DNA from: Ramlibacter sp.
GTDB taxonomy: Bacteria; Pseudomonadota; Gammaproteobacteria; Burkholderiales; Burkholderiaceae_C
NCBI RefSeq assembly: GCF_028291745.1
Contig: NZ_JAQGNQ010000143.1
Location: forward strand, 1 to 51,017
Direction of reading: 5' to 3'
DNA length: 51,017 bases
The notes under the pieces are model-generated. The model was not told where the DNA came from. It worked only from the letters and a program-made list of their open reading frames with translations, and ran no database searches. A program made the position numbers and the translations under genes. This document shows, in pieces, positions 36,671 through 45,508 of this stretch. Each line of letters opens with the position of its first letter. The stretch's first letter is position 1.

Positions 36671-38029
36671 TCAAGGCTCCCAGCCCCCGCCCATGGCCTG
36701 GCTGAGGGCGACGAGCGTCGTCAGTTCGTCGGTCATGGCCTGGATCAGTGCCAGCTCCGCCGTCAGCACGCCGCGCTGCGCATCGAGCTGCTCCAGGTAC
36801 GACGAATACCCCGCGCGGTAGCGCCGCTGCGCGTGGAACAGCGCATCGGCCAGCGCTGCGCGCTCAGCCTGCAGGTGCGTGCGCTGCTCGCGTGTGTGCA
36901 CGACGGCGGAGAGGTTGTCCTCGACCTCGCGGAAAGCGGTGAGTACCGCGCGCTGATACGCATAGGCGGCCTGCTCGCGCCGGGCGCCAGCCGTATTCAC
37001 CTGCGCCTCGATCCGGCCGCCGTCGAACAGCGGCGCCAGCACGCTCGCCCCGAGCGACCAGATCGTGATCGGTTCCAGCGGCGTCACTAGCAGCCGACCG
37101 AGACTGGCGGTGAGCTGCAGCGAGGGCAGGAACTGCGCGCGGGTGGAAGCCAGCGTCGCATCGGCGGCGACCAGCGTGCTTTCGGCCTGGAAGAGGTCGG
37201 GGCGGCGGCGCAGCAGGTCCGACGGCAATCCGGCGGGAATCGGCGGCGGCGTCAAGCCCGCGAGCGGCCGGCCGCGCGCGATGTCGCGCGGCGCGGTGCC
37301 GGTGAGCAGGGCCAGCGCGTGCTCCTGCCGCTCGATGGCCAGGCGGGTTGGCGGCACCTGCTGCGCGGCGGATTCGTATTCGGCCTCGGCCTGCCGCAGT
37401 TCCAGGTCCGAGGTGTAGCCCACGGCCGCGCGCTCGCTCGCGACGCGCATCGCATCGCGCCGCTGGCGCACCGTTTCCTCCAGCAGCGCCAGGCGCGCGT
37501 CGAGCGAGCGTAGCGTGATGTAGCCGGTGGCAGTGGCCGCCGCGACCGACAGCGCCGCGGCGGCGCGAGCCGCCTCGCCCGCCTGCGTGCCCGCGTGCGC
37601 CGCGCTGACCTGTTCCGCGATGCGCCCGAACAGGTCCACCTCGTAAGCAGCCTCGAAGACGCGCTGCCGGGTGGTCGAGGTGGTCGGCACACCGAAGGGG
37701 TTGTAGGTGCGGCCCCGGCTGTTGCTGTTGCTGAAATCGAGCGTGGGAAACAGCTGCGAGCGGGCGAGGTCTTCCTGCGCCCGCGCCTCGCGCACGCGGG
37801 CCGCGGCGGTTGCCACGTCGAGGTTGTTGGCCAGCGCCGCCTCGACCAGCGTGGTCAGCACCGGATCGCCGAAGCCGTTCCACCAGGCCAGGGCCAGCGG
37901 CGCCTGCGGGCCGGCCGCGGTGCGCCAGTCGGCGGGCACTTGGGGCTCGTCGCCACGCGCATCGCGCTGCGGCACGTGGCTGCACGCCGCCAGCAGCAGC
38001 GGCACGGCGAGCACGGCGAGGCGGTTCAT
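36671..38029 (-). CDS. outer-membrane efflux lipoprotein (NodT/OprM family)
   Basis: A 452-residue outer-membrane factor. Lipobox LLAAC (Cys 16), two repeated OEP domains with coiled-coil helices (ALANNLDVATAAARVREARA ... and RRRPDLFQAESTLVAADATLASTRAQFLPSLQLTA), the usual NodT ending. It forms the exit channel for the HlyD-MFS pair upstream (tripartite efflux). ATG 38029 overlaps the hlyD stop (ATGA). Confidence 0.92.
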   Translation of the reverse strand: MNRLAVLAVPLLLAACSHVPQRDARGDEPQVPADWRTAAGPQAPLALAWWNGFGDPVLTTLVEAALANNLDVATAAARVREARAQEDLARSQLFPTLDFSNSNSRGRTYNPFGVPTTSTTRQRVFEAAYEVDLFGRIAEQVSAAHAGTQAGEAARAAAALSVAAATATGYITLRSLDARLALLEETVRQRRDAMRVASERAAVGYTSDLELRQAEAEYESAAQQVPPTRLAIERQEHALALLTGTAPRDIARGRPLAGLTPPPIPAGLPSDLLRRRPDLFQAESTLVAADATLASTRAQFLPSLQLTASLGRLLVTPLEPITIWSLGASVLAPLFDGGRIEAQVNTAGARREQAAYAYQRAVLTAFREVEDNLSAVVHTREQRTHLQAERAALADALFHAQRRYRAGYSSYLEQLDAQRGVLTAELALIQAMTDELTTLVALSQAMGGGWEP

Positions 38030-39237
38030 GGGGCGGCGCGACTGGCGGTGTCCACGCTCGCCTCCACCGACATGCCGGGACGCAGCCGGGCCACCAGCGG
38101 CTGGTTCGGATCGAGTTCGATGCGCACGCTGATGCGCTGCGGCACCTTGATGAAATTGCCGGTCGCGTTGTCCGGCTTGATCACCGAAAACTCGTTGCCG
38201 GCCGCAGGTGCCAGCCGTGCCACGCGGCCGCGCAGCGTGGCGCCGCCAAGCGCGTCGACCTTCACCGTCGCCAGCTGACCCGGCGCCATGCGGGCGGTCT
38301 GCGCCTCCTTGAAGTTGGCCACCACCCAGACCGTGGGCGGGACCAGGAAGAGCAGTTGGGTGCCGGCGGTGACGTACTGGCCCACGCGCACGCCGACCTC
38401 GCTGACGGTGCCGTCGCCCGGCGCGGTGATCACCGTATTGGCCAGGTCGATCTGCGCCAGTTGCTGCGTGGCGCGCGCGCTCTCCACCGCCGCTGCCAGG
38501 CCGCCTCGGCCGACGGTCACGCTGCGCGCCTGCTCCTGGGCGACGGTGTGCTGCGCCTGCGCCTGGCGCAGCGCCGCCTCGGCCTGGCGCAGCGTCGCCA
38601 CCGCCTGGTCGCGTTCGCGCAGCGACACCGAACGGTCCACGGCCAGTTCCTCGATGCGCGCGAGATCGGTGCGGGCGCGGGTCACCTGCGCGGCGGCATT
38701 GGCCACCGCCGCCGCCTGGCCTTCGACCGAGGCGGCGCTCGAGCGCTGGCTCTGCGCAAAATTCGCGAGGTTGGCGCCCTGGGTGGAGACGCCGGCCTTG
38801 GCCTGCTCCACCCGCTGCGCGTACACGCGGTCGTCGATGCGCACGAGCACTTCGCCCTGCCTGACCGCCTGGTAGTCCTGCACCAGCACCTCGCGGACGT
38901 AGCCGCTCACCTGCGGCGCGATGATGGTCGTCTGGCCGCGCACGAAGGCGTTGTCGGTGGTCTGCAAGGCGCGCGTGAAGGGCGGCAGCCGCCACGCATA
39001 CAGCACGACCAGCGCACCGATCACCGCCAGCACCAGGATCACCACCGTCACCCCCCAGCCACGCTTGGGGGGCGCCCAGCCGCGGGAACGCGCAGCCGGC
39101 GTCTGGGGGGTCTCCACGGGATCGTCGAGGCGTTCGTTCGCTTCGAGGTGGGCCGCAGCCGCGGCCTCGTCGGCGCGCGCGCGCTCCAGTTCACGCTCGG
39201 CTTTCATGTCCGCATCCGGTCGATCTCTCTCACCCAT
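38026..39237 (-). CDS. HlyD-family periplasmic adaptor (EmrA-like)
   Basis: A 403-residue membrane fusion protein: charged cytoplasmic N-terminus, one membrane helix (about 63-85), barrel-sandwich/lipoyl halves (TTDNAFVRGQTTIIAPQVSGYV at about 92-115 and TVITAPGDGTVSEVGVRVGQYV), a long alpha-helical hairpin between them, and a beta-barrel end. The adaptor links the EmrB-type pump to the NodT channel. ATG 39237 overlaps the pump stop by 8 bases. Confidence 0.92.
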   Translation of the reverse strand: MGERDRPDADMKAERELERARADEAAAAAHLEANERLDDPVETPQTPAARSRGWAPPKRGWGVTVVILVLAVIGALVVLYAWRLPPFTRALQTTDNAFVRGQTTIIAPQVSGYVREVLVQDYQAVRQGEVLVRIDDRVYAQRVEQAKAGVSTQGANLANFAQSQRSSAASVEGQAAAVANAAAQVTRARTDLARIEELAVDRSVSLRERDQAVATLRQAEAALRQAQAQHTVAQEQARSVTVGRGGLAAAVESARATQQLAQIDLANTVITAPGDGTVSEVGVRVGQYVTAGTQLLFLVPPTVWVVANFKEAQTARMAPGQLATVKVDALGGATLRGRVARLAPAAGNEFSVIKPDNATGNFIKVPQRISVRIELDPNQPLVARLRPGMSVEASVDTASRAAP

Positions 39238-40945
39238 TGGCTCTGGCCTGCCTCAGTTTCTGGAGCGCTGCGATGTCCTCCGCCAGCGGATTGATGCCCT
39301 TGCGCCGGAAGTACAACCAGCGGGCCGCGATCAGCACGAAGGCCACCGCGGCCAGGAGCGCGATCAAGAGGAACACGTCGTTGTAGGCCAGCACGTTGGC
39401 CTCACGCGTGACCTGCTGCCCGAGCAGCGCCGCGCCCTCGGCCTGGCGCAGCGCCGGATCGCCGAGCACCCGCGCATAGGCGCCGGAGAGTTGCGCCATG
39501 CGGTTCACGTCCAGTGGATCGGTGAGCTGGATGCCTTGCACCAGCTCGTTGGAATAAAGGCGCTCCCGGGCAATCTGGATCGATCCCAGCAACGCCGTTC
39601 CGGCCAGTCCGGCTACGGTTTGCGAGATGCCGAAGACGGCGGTGTAGCTGACCATGTGGCTGGGGCCGCGCGAGAGGGCGCGGAACATCGCGATCATCAT
39701 CAGCGGCCCGACGAACAGGAGGGTGGCGAAGGCGATCAGTGCCTGGCTGAAATAGAGATTGGCCGGCCGCGTGAGATTGGTCGCGTCCGAGTCCATCCAG
39801 GCAGCGATGCCGATCAGCGCCGTGGAGACCAGCAGCGGTCGCAGCACGTCGTTGGGATTGAGCGTGACCACGCCTACGACCAGGCCGCAAATCGAGGCGA
39901 GCGTGACCACCGCATAGAACTTGACAAGCTGGTCCGGCCCCATGCCCAGCACCGTCAGCAGGCCCACCGAGCCGAAGCCCTGTTCGGACAGCAGGACCCG
40001 CATGGTCGCGGCCAGCAGCGTGAACAGCACGATGTTGCGGCTGGCCATCCAGCGGATGTTGAGCAGTGGATTGGCGCGGTTGTGCTCGATGGCGTTGACG
40101 GCGGCAATCAGCACGATGGCCCCCGCGAGCGCCCAGCCGATCCACGGCGTGGTCCACCAGACGGTGCGCCCCTGCGACAACACGCCGCAGAGCAGGGCCA
40201 GGCCGGGTGCCAGCAGGCCGAAGCTGACGAAGTCCAGCGGCTCGAAGGCGTCGAAGGTCTCGGACGGCGGCAGCGGCAGCACCGCCGTGCCCGCGAGGCA
40301 CAGCAGGCTCAGACCGAGTTCGAAGGCGAACAGGTGATGGATGTCGCCTTGCGCCAGCAGCAGCGGCGAGATCGCGCGGGCGAACGGCAGCGCGACCTGT
40401 GACATGCCCACGCCCAGCACCATGCCGGCCAGCCGCGTGGCCGGTGTCATCGACTGCATGAAATAGAACAGGGCAAAGCTGGTGAGGCCGCTGCCCACGA
40501 TGCCGCTGATGCCGCGCAACAGCAGTTCGAGCGGATAGCTGTCGAGAAACAGCTGCGCGCAGCTCACGATGGCGAACGCGGGCAGGAAGATGCGCGCGAA
40601 CAGGGCCACCCCGAACTGCTGCCGGAACTTGACCAGCATCATGCTCGTGCAGACGTTCGTCATCGAGTACGCGGCCGCGAGCCAGCCTACCTCGACCGAG
40701 CTGAGGCCGAAGGCGCCCTGGATCTGTTGCGTGTTGCCCAGCAGCAGCCCGTTGGCGAAACCGCCCGCGATCCCCAGCAGCACGCCGACCAGGAAGTAGC
40801 CGATGCGCCGCGGCAGCGGGTGATCCGGAGTCGCCGGCGAGCCCGGCATGAAGGGCCGCTCGTGCGGCTTGAACTGGTAAGGAGCGCGCTCCCCTGGGGG
40901 AAGCCGCCCGGGCGAGGGACTGCGGGCCACGGGTTGCAGTATCAC
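39230..40945 (-). CDS. MFS multidrug transporter (EmrB/DHA2-type) of tripartite efflux system
   Basis: A 571-residue major facilitator protein with about 14 helices (DHA2 drug:H+ antiporter group). The front part VEVGWLAAAYSMTNVCTSMMLVKFRQQFG and the motif-like GISQTVAGLAGTALLGSIQ fit the group, but the classical GxxxDRxGRR loop 2-3 motif is weak, as in the Comamonadaceae branch of this family. GTG 40945 gives a long N-terminus with HERPFMPGSPATPDHPLPRR, which seems family-typical; ATG 40849 would give 539 residues. It would export hydrophobic drugs or toxic metabolites with the two downstream genes. Confidence 0.87.
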   Translation of the reverse strand: MILQPVARSPSPGRLPPGERAPYQFKPHERPFMPGSPATPDHPLPRRIGYFLVGVLLGIAGGFANGLLLGNTQQIQGAFGLSSVEVGWLAAAYSMTNVCTSMMLVKFRQQFGVALFARIFLPAFAIVSCAQLFLDSYPLELLLRGISGIVGSGLTSFALFYFMQSMTPATRLAGMVLGVGMSQVALPFARAISPLLLAQGDIHHLFAFELGLSLLCLAGTAVLPLPPSETFDAFEPLDFVSFGLLAPGLALLCGVLSQGRTVWWTTPWIGWALAGAIVLIAAVNAIEHNRANPLLNIRWMASRNIVLFTLLAATMRVLLSEQGFGSVGLLTVLGMGPDQLVKFYAVVTLASICGLVVGVVTLNPNDVLRPLLVSTALIGIAAWMDSDATNLTRPANLYFSQALIAFATLLFVGPLMMIAMFRALSRGPSHMVSYTAVFGISQTVAGLAGTALLGSIQIARERLYSNELVQGIQLTDPLDVNRMAQLSGAYARVLGDPALRQAEGAALLGQQVTREANVLAYNDVFLLIALLAAVAFVLIAARWLYFRRKGINPLAEDIAALQKLRQARANG

Positions 40946-40991
40946 GGAAGCTGAGCGCGTCGTGTGCCCGACCGCGGGTAGTAAGCATGTA

Positions 40992-41009
40992 TATAATCAG
41001 CGCACTGAT
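40992..41009. promoter_or_regulatory. -10 box and palindrome ATCAGCGCACTGAT in the divergent emr/marR promoter region
   Basis: TATAAT (40992-40997) overlaps the palindrome ATCAG-CGCA-CTGAT (40996-41009), which touches the likely MarR start codon at 41008. The AT-rich GTATATAATC also reads as a -10-like TATA on the minus strand. Only 62 bases separate the MFS start (40945) from 41008, so a repressor bound here would cover both promoters. Confidence 0.55.
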
Positions 41010-41475
41010 GAAGTCCGCGCTGTCCGCCCGCTTCGGCTTCCTCGTCAACGAGGTGAGCCGGCTCTATTCCCAGCAGTTCGACCGGCTGGCCCGCGAACAG
41101 CTGGGGCTGTCGCAGGCGCAGTGTCGGCTGCTGGCCACATTGGCGTGGCACGACGGGGAAGACGCAATGTCGCAGGCCGAGCTCGCGCACAAGAGCGGGC
41201 TGACGCCGATGGCTGTCGCGACCATGTGCGACCGCCTCGGCGCGGCCGGCTGGATCGAGCGCCGCCCGCACCCCGAGGACCGCCGCGTGAATCGCCTGCA
41301 TATCAAGCCCGCTGCCCGCAAGGCACTCGACCGCGCACTGGGCATCGGCGACGAGTTGACCGCCGGCACGCTGGCGGGCCTGTCCGCGTCCGAACGCACG
41401 CAACTGCTCGCCCTGCTCGGCAAGGTTCGCCAGCGACTGCTGACCATCAACGAAACCGAAGGAGCCGCCAAGTGA
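41008..41475 (+). CDS. MarR-family transcriptional regulator
   Basis: A 155-residue winged-helix regulator. The DNA-binding region is AMSQAELAHKSGLTPMAVATMCDRLGAAGWIERRPHPEDRRVNRLHI, with the wing DRRVNRL, and dimerisation helices at both ends. ATG 41008 is taken because an upstream ATG at 40987 overlaps the -10 TATAAT. Typical MarR proteins repress their own neighbours and let go on binding a phenolic or drug ligand. It is divergent from the tripartite efflux operon and overlaps the MFS gene that follows (GTGA). Confidence 0.9.
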   Translation: MKSALSARFGFLVNEVSRLYSQQFDRLAREQLGLSQAQCRLLATLAWHDGEDAMSQAELAHKSGLTPMAVATMCDRLGAAGWIERRPHPEDRRVNRLHIKPAARKALDRALGIGDELTAGTLAGLSASERTQLLALLGKVRQRLLTINETEGAAK

Positions 41476-42998
41476 GCACGGCCCCGCAGGAGGTGAAGCA
41501 CCGCGGCATGATCACCGTTTCGATCATGCTGGCGACCATCATGCAGGCGCTGGACACGACGATCGCCAACGTCGCCCTGCCGCACATGCAGGGCAGCCTG
41601 CAGGCTTCGCAGGACCAGATCACCTGGGTGCTGACCTCCTACATCGTGGCGTCCGCGATCGCGCTGCCGCTGACCGGCTGGCTGTGTGCCCGCTACGGCC
41701 GGCGCATGGTGTTCCTGGTGTCGGTGATCGGCTTCACGATCGCGTCGGCGCTGTGCGGACTGTCGACCTCATTGGGCGCGATCGTCGCCGCGCGCCTGCT
41801 GCAGGGGATCTTCGGCGCTGCCCTGGTCCCGCTGTCGCAGGCCGTGCTGCTGGACATCAACCCGCCGCACAAGGTGGGACAGGCGATGGCTATCTGGGGC
41901 GCCGGCATCATGGTCGGCCCGATCCTCGGCCCCATGATGGGCGGCTGGCTGACCGAGAACTTCGACTGGCGCTGGGTCTTCTTCATCAACCTGCCGGTGG
42001 GCCTGTTCGCCCTGTACGGCATCTGGCGCTACCTGCCGGAGAACCGGCCGAAAAGCAGTCCGCTGGACCTGTTCGGCTTCTTCGCCTTGAGTCTCGCGAT
42101 CGGCCTGCTGCAGATGTTCCTGGACCGCGGCGAGCTGCTGGACTGGTTCGACTCGTGGGAGATCCGGCTCGAGGCGGCCGGCGCGCTGGTCGCCTTCGCC
42201 TTCCTGGCGGTGCATACGTGGACGGTGCAAGGCACGTCGTTCGTCAATCGCGACCTGCTGAAGGACCGCAACTTCGTCACCGCCTGCGTCTTCGGCTTCA
42301 TCGTCGGCATCGTGCTGTATGGAACGATGGCGCTGCTGCCCACCTTCCTGCAAAGCCTGATGAACTATCCGGTGGTCTACACCGGGATGGTCACGGCGCC
42401 GCGCGGCATCGGCACCATGATCGCGATGATCGCGGTCGGCCGGCTGGTGCAGCGGGTCGACCTTCGGCTGATCATGACCGCGGGCTTCGGCTTGACGGCG
42501 ATCGCGCTGTGGCAGATGACGCACATCACGCTGCAGATGGACAGCAGCGTCATCGTCACGTCCGGCTTCATCCAGGGCCTGGGGATCGGCTTCACCTTCG
42601 TGCCGCTGTCGGCTGCCGCGTTCGCGACGCTCGCGCCGCGCCTGCGCAATGAGGGCACGCCGATCTTCAGCCTGCTGCGCAACATCGGCGGCAGCGTCGG
42701 CATCTCGGTCGTGCAGGCGTTGCTGACGCGCGGCACGGCGCAGGCGCACGCGCAGCTCGCGACCTTCATCAGCCCGGGCAACCTGGGGCTGGCCGACCTG
42801 CCCCCGTCCATGAGCCTCGACAGCGGAGCCGGGCTGGCCTTGCTGAACGCGGAGGTCACGCGCCAGGCCGCATTGATTGCCTATGTCAACGACTTCTGGA
42901 TCATGATGGCGGTGACGGCGCTGGCGATTCCGTTGCTGCTGTTGGTCAGGCCGCCGAAGCGCACGCAAGCCGCCGCGGGTGGGGACGTGCCGCACTGA
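41472..42998 (+). CDS. MFS multidrug transporter, DHA2 (EmrB) type
   Basis: A 508-residue 14-helix drug:proton antiporter. Marks: MQALDTTIANVALPHMQGSL (motif D1), WLCARYGRRMVFLVSV (motif A), LLQGIFGAALVPLSQAVL (motif B) and GPILGPMMGGWL (motif C). GTG 41472 overlaps the MarR stop (GTGA), so the two are co-translated. It is a second EmrB paralogue, not closely alike to the one at 39230; it could pair with the EmrA adaptor in trans. Confidence 0.92.
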   Translation: MSTAPQEVKHRGMITVSIMLATIMQALDTTIANVALPHMQGSLQASQDQITWVLTSYIVASAIALPLTGWLCARYGRRMVFLVSVIGFTIASALCGLSTSLGAIVAARLLQGIFGAALVPLSQAVLLDINPPHKVGQAMAIWGAGIMVGPILGPMMGGWLTENFDWRWVFFINLPVGLFALYGIWRYLPENRPKSSPLDLFGFFALSLAIGLLQMFLDRGELLDWFDSWEIRLEAAGALVAFAFLAVHTWTVQGTSFVNRDLLKDRNFVTACVFGFIVGIVLYGTMALLPTFLQSLMNYPVVYTGMVTAPRGIGTMIAMIAVGRLVQRVDLRLIMTAGFGLTAIALWQMTHITLQMDSSVIVTSGFIQGLGIGFTFVPLSAAAFATLAPRLRNEGTPIFSLLRNIGGSVGISVVQALLTRGTAQAHAQLATFISPGNLGLADLPPSMSLDSGAGLALLNAEVTRQAALIAYVNDFWIMMAVTALAIPLLLLVRPPKRTQAAAGGDVPH

Positions 42999-43021
42999 GC
43001 GGCGGCGGGGCGCCGGGGACA

Positions 43022-43120
43022 CCTGGAATGTGCTCGCAGGAAAATTCCAGGGGTTCCTGCTGCGGGATTGGACGAAAGGCCGCAATCGTGGGCGCAGTGA
43101 GCGCGGCCCGGCGACCAATC
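43022..43120. repeat. intergenic hairpin region between MFS and cfa genes
   Basis: CCTGGAA (43022-43028) with TTCCAGG (43045-43051) forms one stem-loop; GATTGG (43066-43071) with CCAATC (43115-43120), enclosing GGCCGC (43078-43083) and GCGGCC (43103-43108), forms a second, longer one. No gene is seen in 42999-43219; it may hold the MFS terminator or a dispersed repeat. Confidence 0.45.
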
Positions 43121-43219
43121 GGGCCGGAAGCGATGCCGCCCCCATGAGGTGCCAAGGATGAGCCTCCGTCCTACAGGCCGAGCGTTGACGCACCGGTGGC
43201 GGATTCGCCAGAATTCCCC

Positions 43220-44482
43220 ATGGACTCCCTCGTGCAGAAACTGGATTCGCAATTGGCCGCCTTGCCGGTGACGGTGGCGCTCGAACTCCCGGGCGGCCGG
43301 CGCGTGGGGCCACCCCAGGCTGCCGTCAAGCTGGCGTTCCAGGACTGGTCCAGCCTGGCCACCCTGGCTGCCGGCCAGATCGGCAAGCTGGCCGAGGACT
43401 ACGTGGAGCAGCGGGTGCGGCTGGAAGGGCGAATGCGCGACATCATGGCCGCCGCGGCCGGCCTGCTGCCCGGCAACCCGGCGGCCAGCGACACCAGCTG
43501 GTGGACGCAGATGCTGCGCCGGGCGCGCTCGCTCGCCTCGCACACGCAGCAGAAGGACGCCGAGCAGATCCGCTTCCACTACGACGTGTCCGACGATTTC
43601 TATGCGCTGTGGCTCGATCCGCGGCGGGTCTACTCCTGCGCCTACTACAGCGACGCGGAGATGACGATCGCGCAGGCGCAGGAGGCCAAGCTGGATCACA
43701 TCTGCCGCAAGCTGATGCTGCGCCCGGGCGAGCGCTTCCTCGACATAGGCGCCGGCTGGGGCGGGCTGCTGCTGTGGGCCGCGGAGAACTACGGCGTCAA
43801 GGGCACCGGCATCACCCTGTCGCGCAACCAGCATGCCTACGTCAACGGACTGATCGAGCAGAAGGGCTTGCAGGACCGCGTGCAGATGCTGCTGCTCGAC
43901 TACCGCGACCTGCCCGAGGGCCAGCCCTTCGACAAGATCGCCTCGGTGGGTATGTTCGAGCACGTGGGGCAGGTGAACATGCCCGCGTACTTCGGCAAGA
44001 TCTTCCGGCTGCTCGCGCCCGGCGGGCTGGTGATGAATCACGGCATCACCGCCGGCAGCCTCGAGCCCGGTCAACTCGGCGCGGGCATGGGCGATTTCAT
44101 CGGCAAGTACATCTTCCCGGGCGGCGAGCTGCTGCATCCCAGCCTGGTGTTGCGCGACATGGCCGTCGGCGGCCTCGAGATGGTCGACACCGAGAACCTG
44201 CGGCCGCACTACGCGCGCACGCTCTGGGCCTGGTCCGATGCCCTGGAGGACCGCCTGGACGAAGCGCGGGTCGTGCTGGAGAAGACGCACGGGCCGCAGG
44301 GCGCGGGTACCGTGCTGCGGGCGTATCGCCTCTATCTGTCCGGGTGCGCGATGACGTTCGAGCGCGGCTGGATCGCGCTGCACCAGATCCTCGCGACGCG
44401 CCCCGACGGCAGCATGAACACGGGCGCGCTGCGCGGCGCGCAGTCGCTCTACCCGTTCACCCGCGATTACATCTATCGCTGA
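43220..44482 (+). CDS. cfa: cyclopropane-fatty-acyl-phospholipid synthase family methyltransferase
   Basis: A 420-residue SAM-dependent enzyme that adds a methylene group to unsaturated acyl chains of membrane phospholipids. Marks: IRFHYDVSDDFYALWLDPRRVYSCAYY, the SAM-binding FLDIGAGWGGLLLWAAENYG, GITLSRNQHAYV, SVGMFEHVGQVNMPAYF and the C-terminal FERGWIALHQILATRP. The N-terminal part lacks a clear long extra domain, so length is near the 380-420 usual. ATG 43220 preferred over ATG 43196, though neither has a strong SD. The DUF1840 gene follows after 11 bases. Confidence 0.92.
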   Translation: MDSLVQKLDSQLAALPVTVALELPGGRRVGPPQAAVKLAFQDWSSLATLAAGQIGKLAEDYVEQRVRLEGRMRDIMAAAAGLLPGNPAASDTSWWTQMLRRARSLASHTQQKDAEQIRFHYDVSDDFYALWLDPRRVYSCAYYSDAEMTIAQAQEAKLDHICRKLMLRPGERFLDIGAGWGGLLLWAAENYGVKGTGITLSRNQHAYVNGLIEQKGLQDRVQMLLLDYRDLPEGQPFDKIASVGMFEHVGQVNMPAYFGKIFRLLAPGGLVMNHGITAGSLEPGQLGAGMGDFIGKYIFPGGELLHPSLVLRDMAVGGLEMVDTENLRPHYARTLWAWSDALEDRLDEARVVLEKTHGPQGAGTVLRAYRLYLSGCAMTFERGWIALHQILATRPDGSMNTGALRGAQSLYPFTRDYIYR

Positions 44483-44493
44483 AACTCGGGACC

Positions 44494-44820
44494 ATGCTCT
44501 ATAAATTCAAATCGAAGGCAGCCGGCGACCTGATCATGCTCGAGCCCAACGGCCGCCGCGTGCTGGAGATCATCGGCAAGGATGCGGGTGCTAAGGGCAT
44601 CATCCTGCCCGAGGAAATGCCGGCCGCCACCCGCGCCCTCGAAGCCGCGATCCAGCGCGAAGAGGCCGACCAGCAGGCGGCGAACGAAACCGCCAAGGCC
44701 AAGGGCCAGGTCGCTGCGCGGCTGGAGGGTGGCGTGTCGCTGCGCCAGCGCGCCGTGCCCTTCCTGGACATGCTGCGCAGGTGCAGCCAGGCGGGCAAGG
44801 AGATCGTCTGGGGGGTCTAG
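44494..44820 (+). CDS. DUF1840 domain-containing protein
   Basis: A 108-residue cytoplasmic protein beginning MLYKFKSKAAGDLIMLEPNGRRVLEIIGKD and containing KGIILPEEMPAATRALEAAI, the DUF1840 pattern found across Burkholderiales. The C-terminal half is helical and ends SLRQRAVPFLDMLRRCSQAGKEIVWGV. Function unknown. It lies 11 bases after cfa and probably shares its transcript. Confidence 0.88.
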   Translation: MLYKFKSKAAGDLIMLEPNGRRVLEIIGKDAGAKGIILPEEMPAATRALEAAIQREEADQQAANETAKAKGQVAARLEGGVSLRQRAVPFLDMLRRCSQAGKEIVWGV

Positions 44821-44829
44821 GCGAACGAC

Positions 44830-45432
44830 TCAGCCACCGGGCAAGTGCCCGGAAGCCTTGCGCAGCTGCTGCGCGTCGGCGTAGTGGCGCTGCAGGATGA
44901 TGACCGTCGTCTGCGCGAAGTTCTTCAGGTCGCCGTCCTCGTGGCGGCCCTTGATCTCCTGGTTGAACAGGTCGACCGCCTTCTGGTGGTCGCGCACCAT
45001 GCCATCGAGGAAGCGCTGGTCGAACGCATCACCCGACAGGCGCTGCAGCTCACGCAACTCAGCCGGCTGGTCGCTTGCGGGCTGGCCGGGCAGCGGCAGG
45101 CGTCTGACCGCAGCGATCTGTTGCAGTCGCGCGTTGGCCGCCCGGTGGTCCGACACCAGCTGCCGGGCGTAATCGCGCACGCGCGGATCGCGCGCCCGCT
45201 GCATGGCGAGCTGGCCGAGGGCGATTTCGGAGAGCCCCGATTGCGCGGCGGCTTCGATGAACTTGCGGTCGGTGCGGCCGATGTTCGAAGCATCGCGCGC
45301 CGGCCCATGCTCACCGGCGCGGGCCCAGGGCACCCCCGAGCGCTGCGGGTTGATCGCCGCCGGCGCCGCGGTCTGGGCGAGACAGGCGCCGCACGTGAAC
45401 AGGGCGGCGAGCAAGGAGACAGTGCGGATCAT
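44830..45432 (-). CDS. DUF4142 domain-containing periplasmic protein
   Basis: A 200-residue exported protein with a signal peptide (MIRTVSLLAALFTCGACLAQ) and a helical DUF4142 domain (about 55-190): RKFIEAAAQSGLSEIALGQLAMQRA, RVRDYARQLVSDHRAANARLQQIA, and FDQRFLDGMVRDHQKAVDLFNQEI. The conserved pair of His-containing helices (VSDHRAAN, VRDHQKAV) is a family trait and may bind a ligand. Function unknown, possibly envelope stress. It is convergent with DUF1840, with only 9 bases between the stops. Confidence 0.88.
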   Translation of the reverse strand: MIRTVSLLAALFTCGACLAQTAAPAAINPQRSGVPWARAGEHGPARDASNIGRTDRKFIEAAAQSGLSEIALGQLAMQRARDPRVRDYARQLVSDHRAANARLQQIAAVRRLPLPGQPASDQPAELRELQRLSGDAFDQRFLDGMVRDHQKAVDLFNQEIKGRHEDGDLKNFAQTTVIILQRHYADAQQLRKASGHLPGG

Positions 45433-45508
45433 TCCGGCGAAGTTACGCCGCTGCGAGGGCAGCGGTGTGGGCGCCGGCTGCCTCGGCCTGTCAGCCGATA
45501 TCCCAGCG

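Noticed and set aside
39045..39070. C/G-tract resembling a repeat inside the hlyD gene
   Set aside because: It encodes PPKRGWG in frame with the HlyD N-terminus; ordinary coding sequence.
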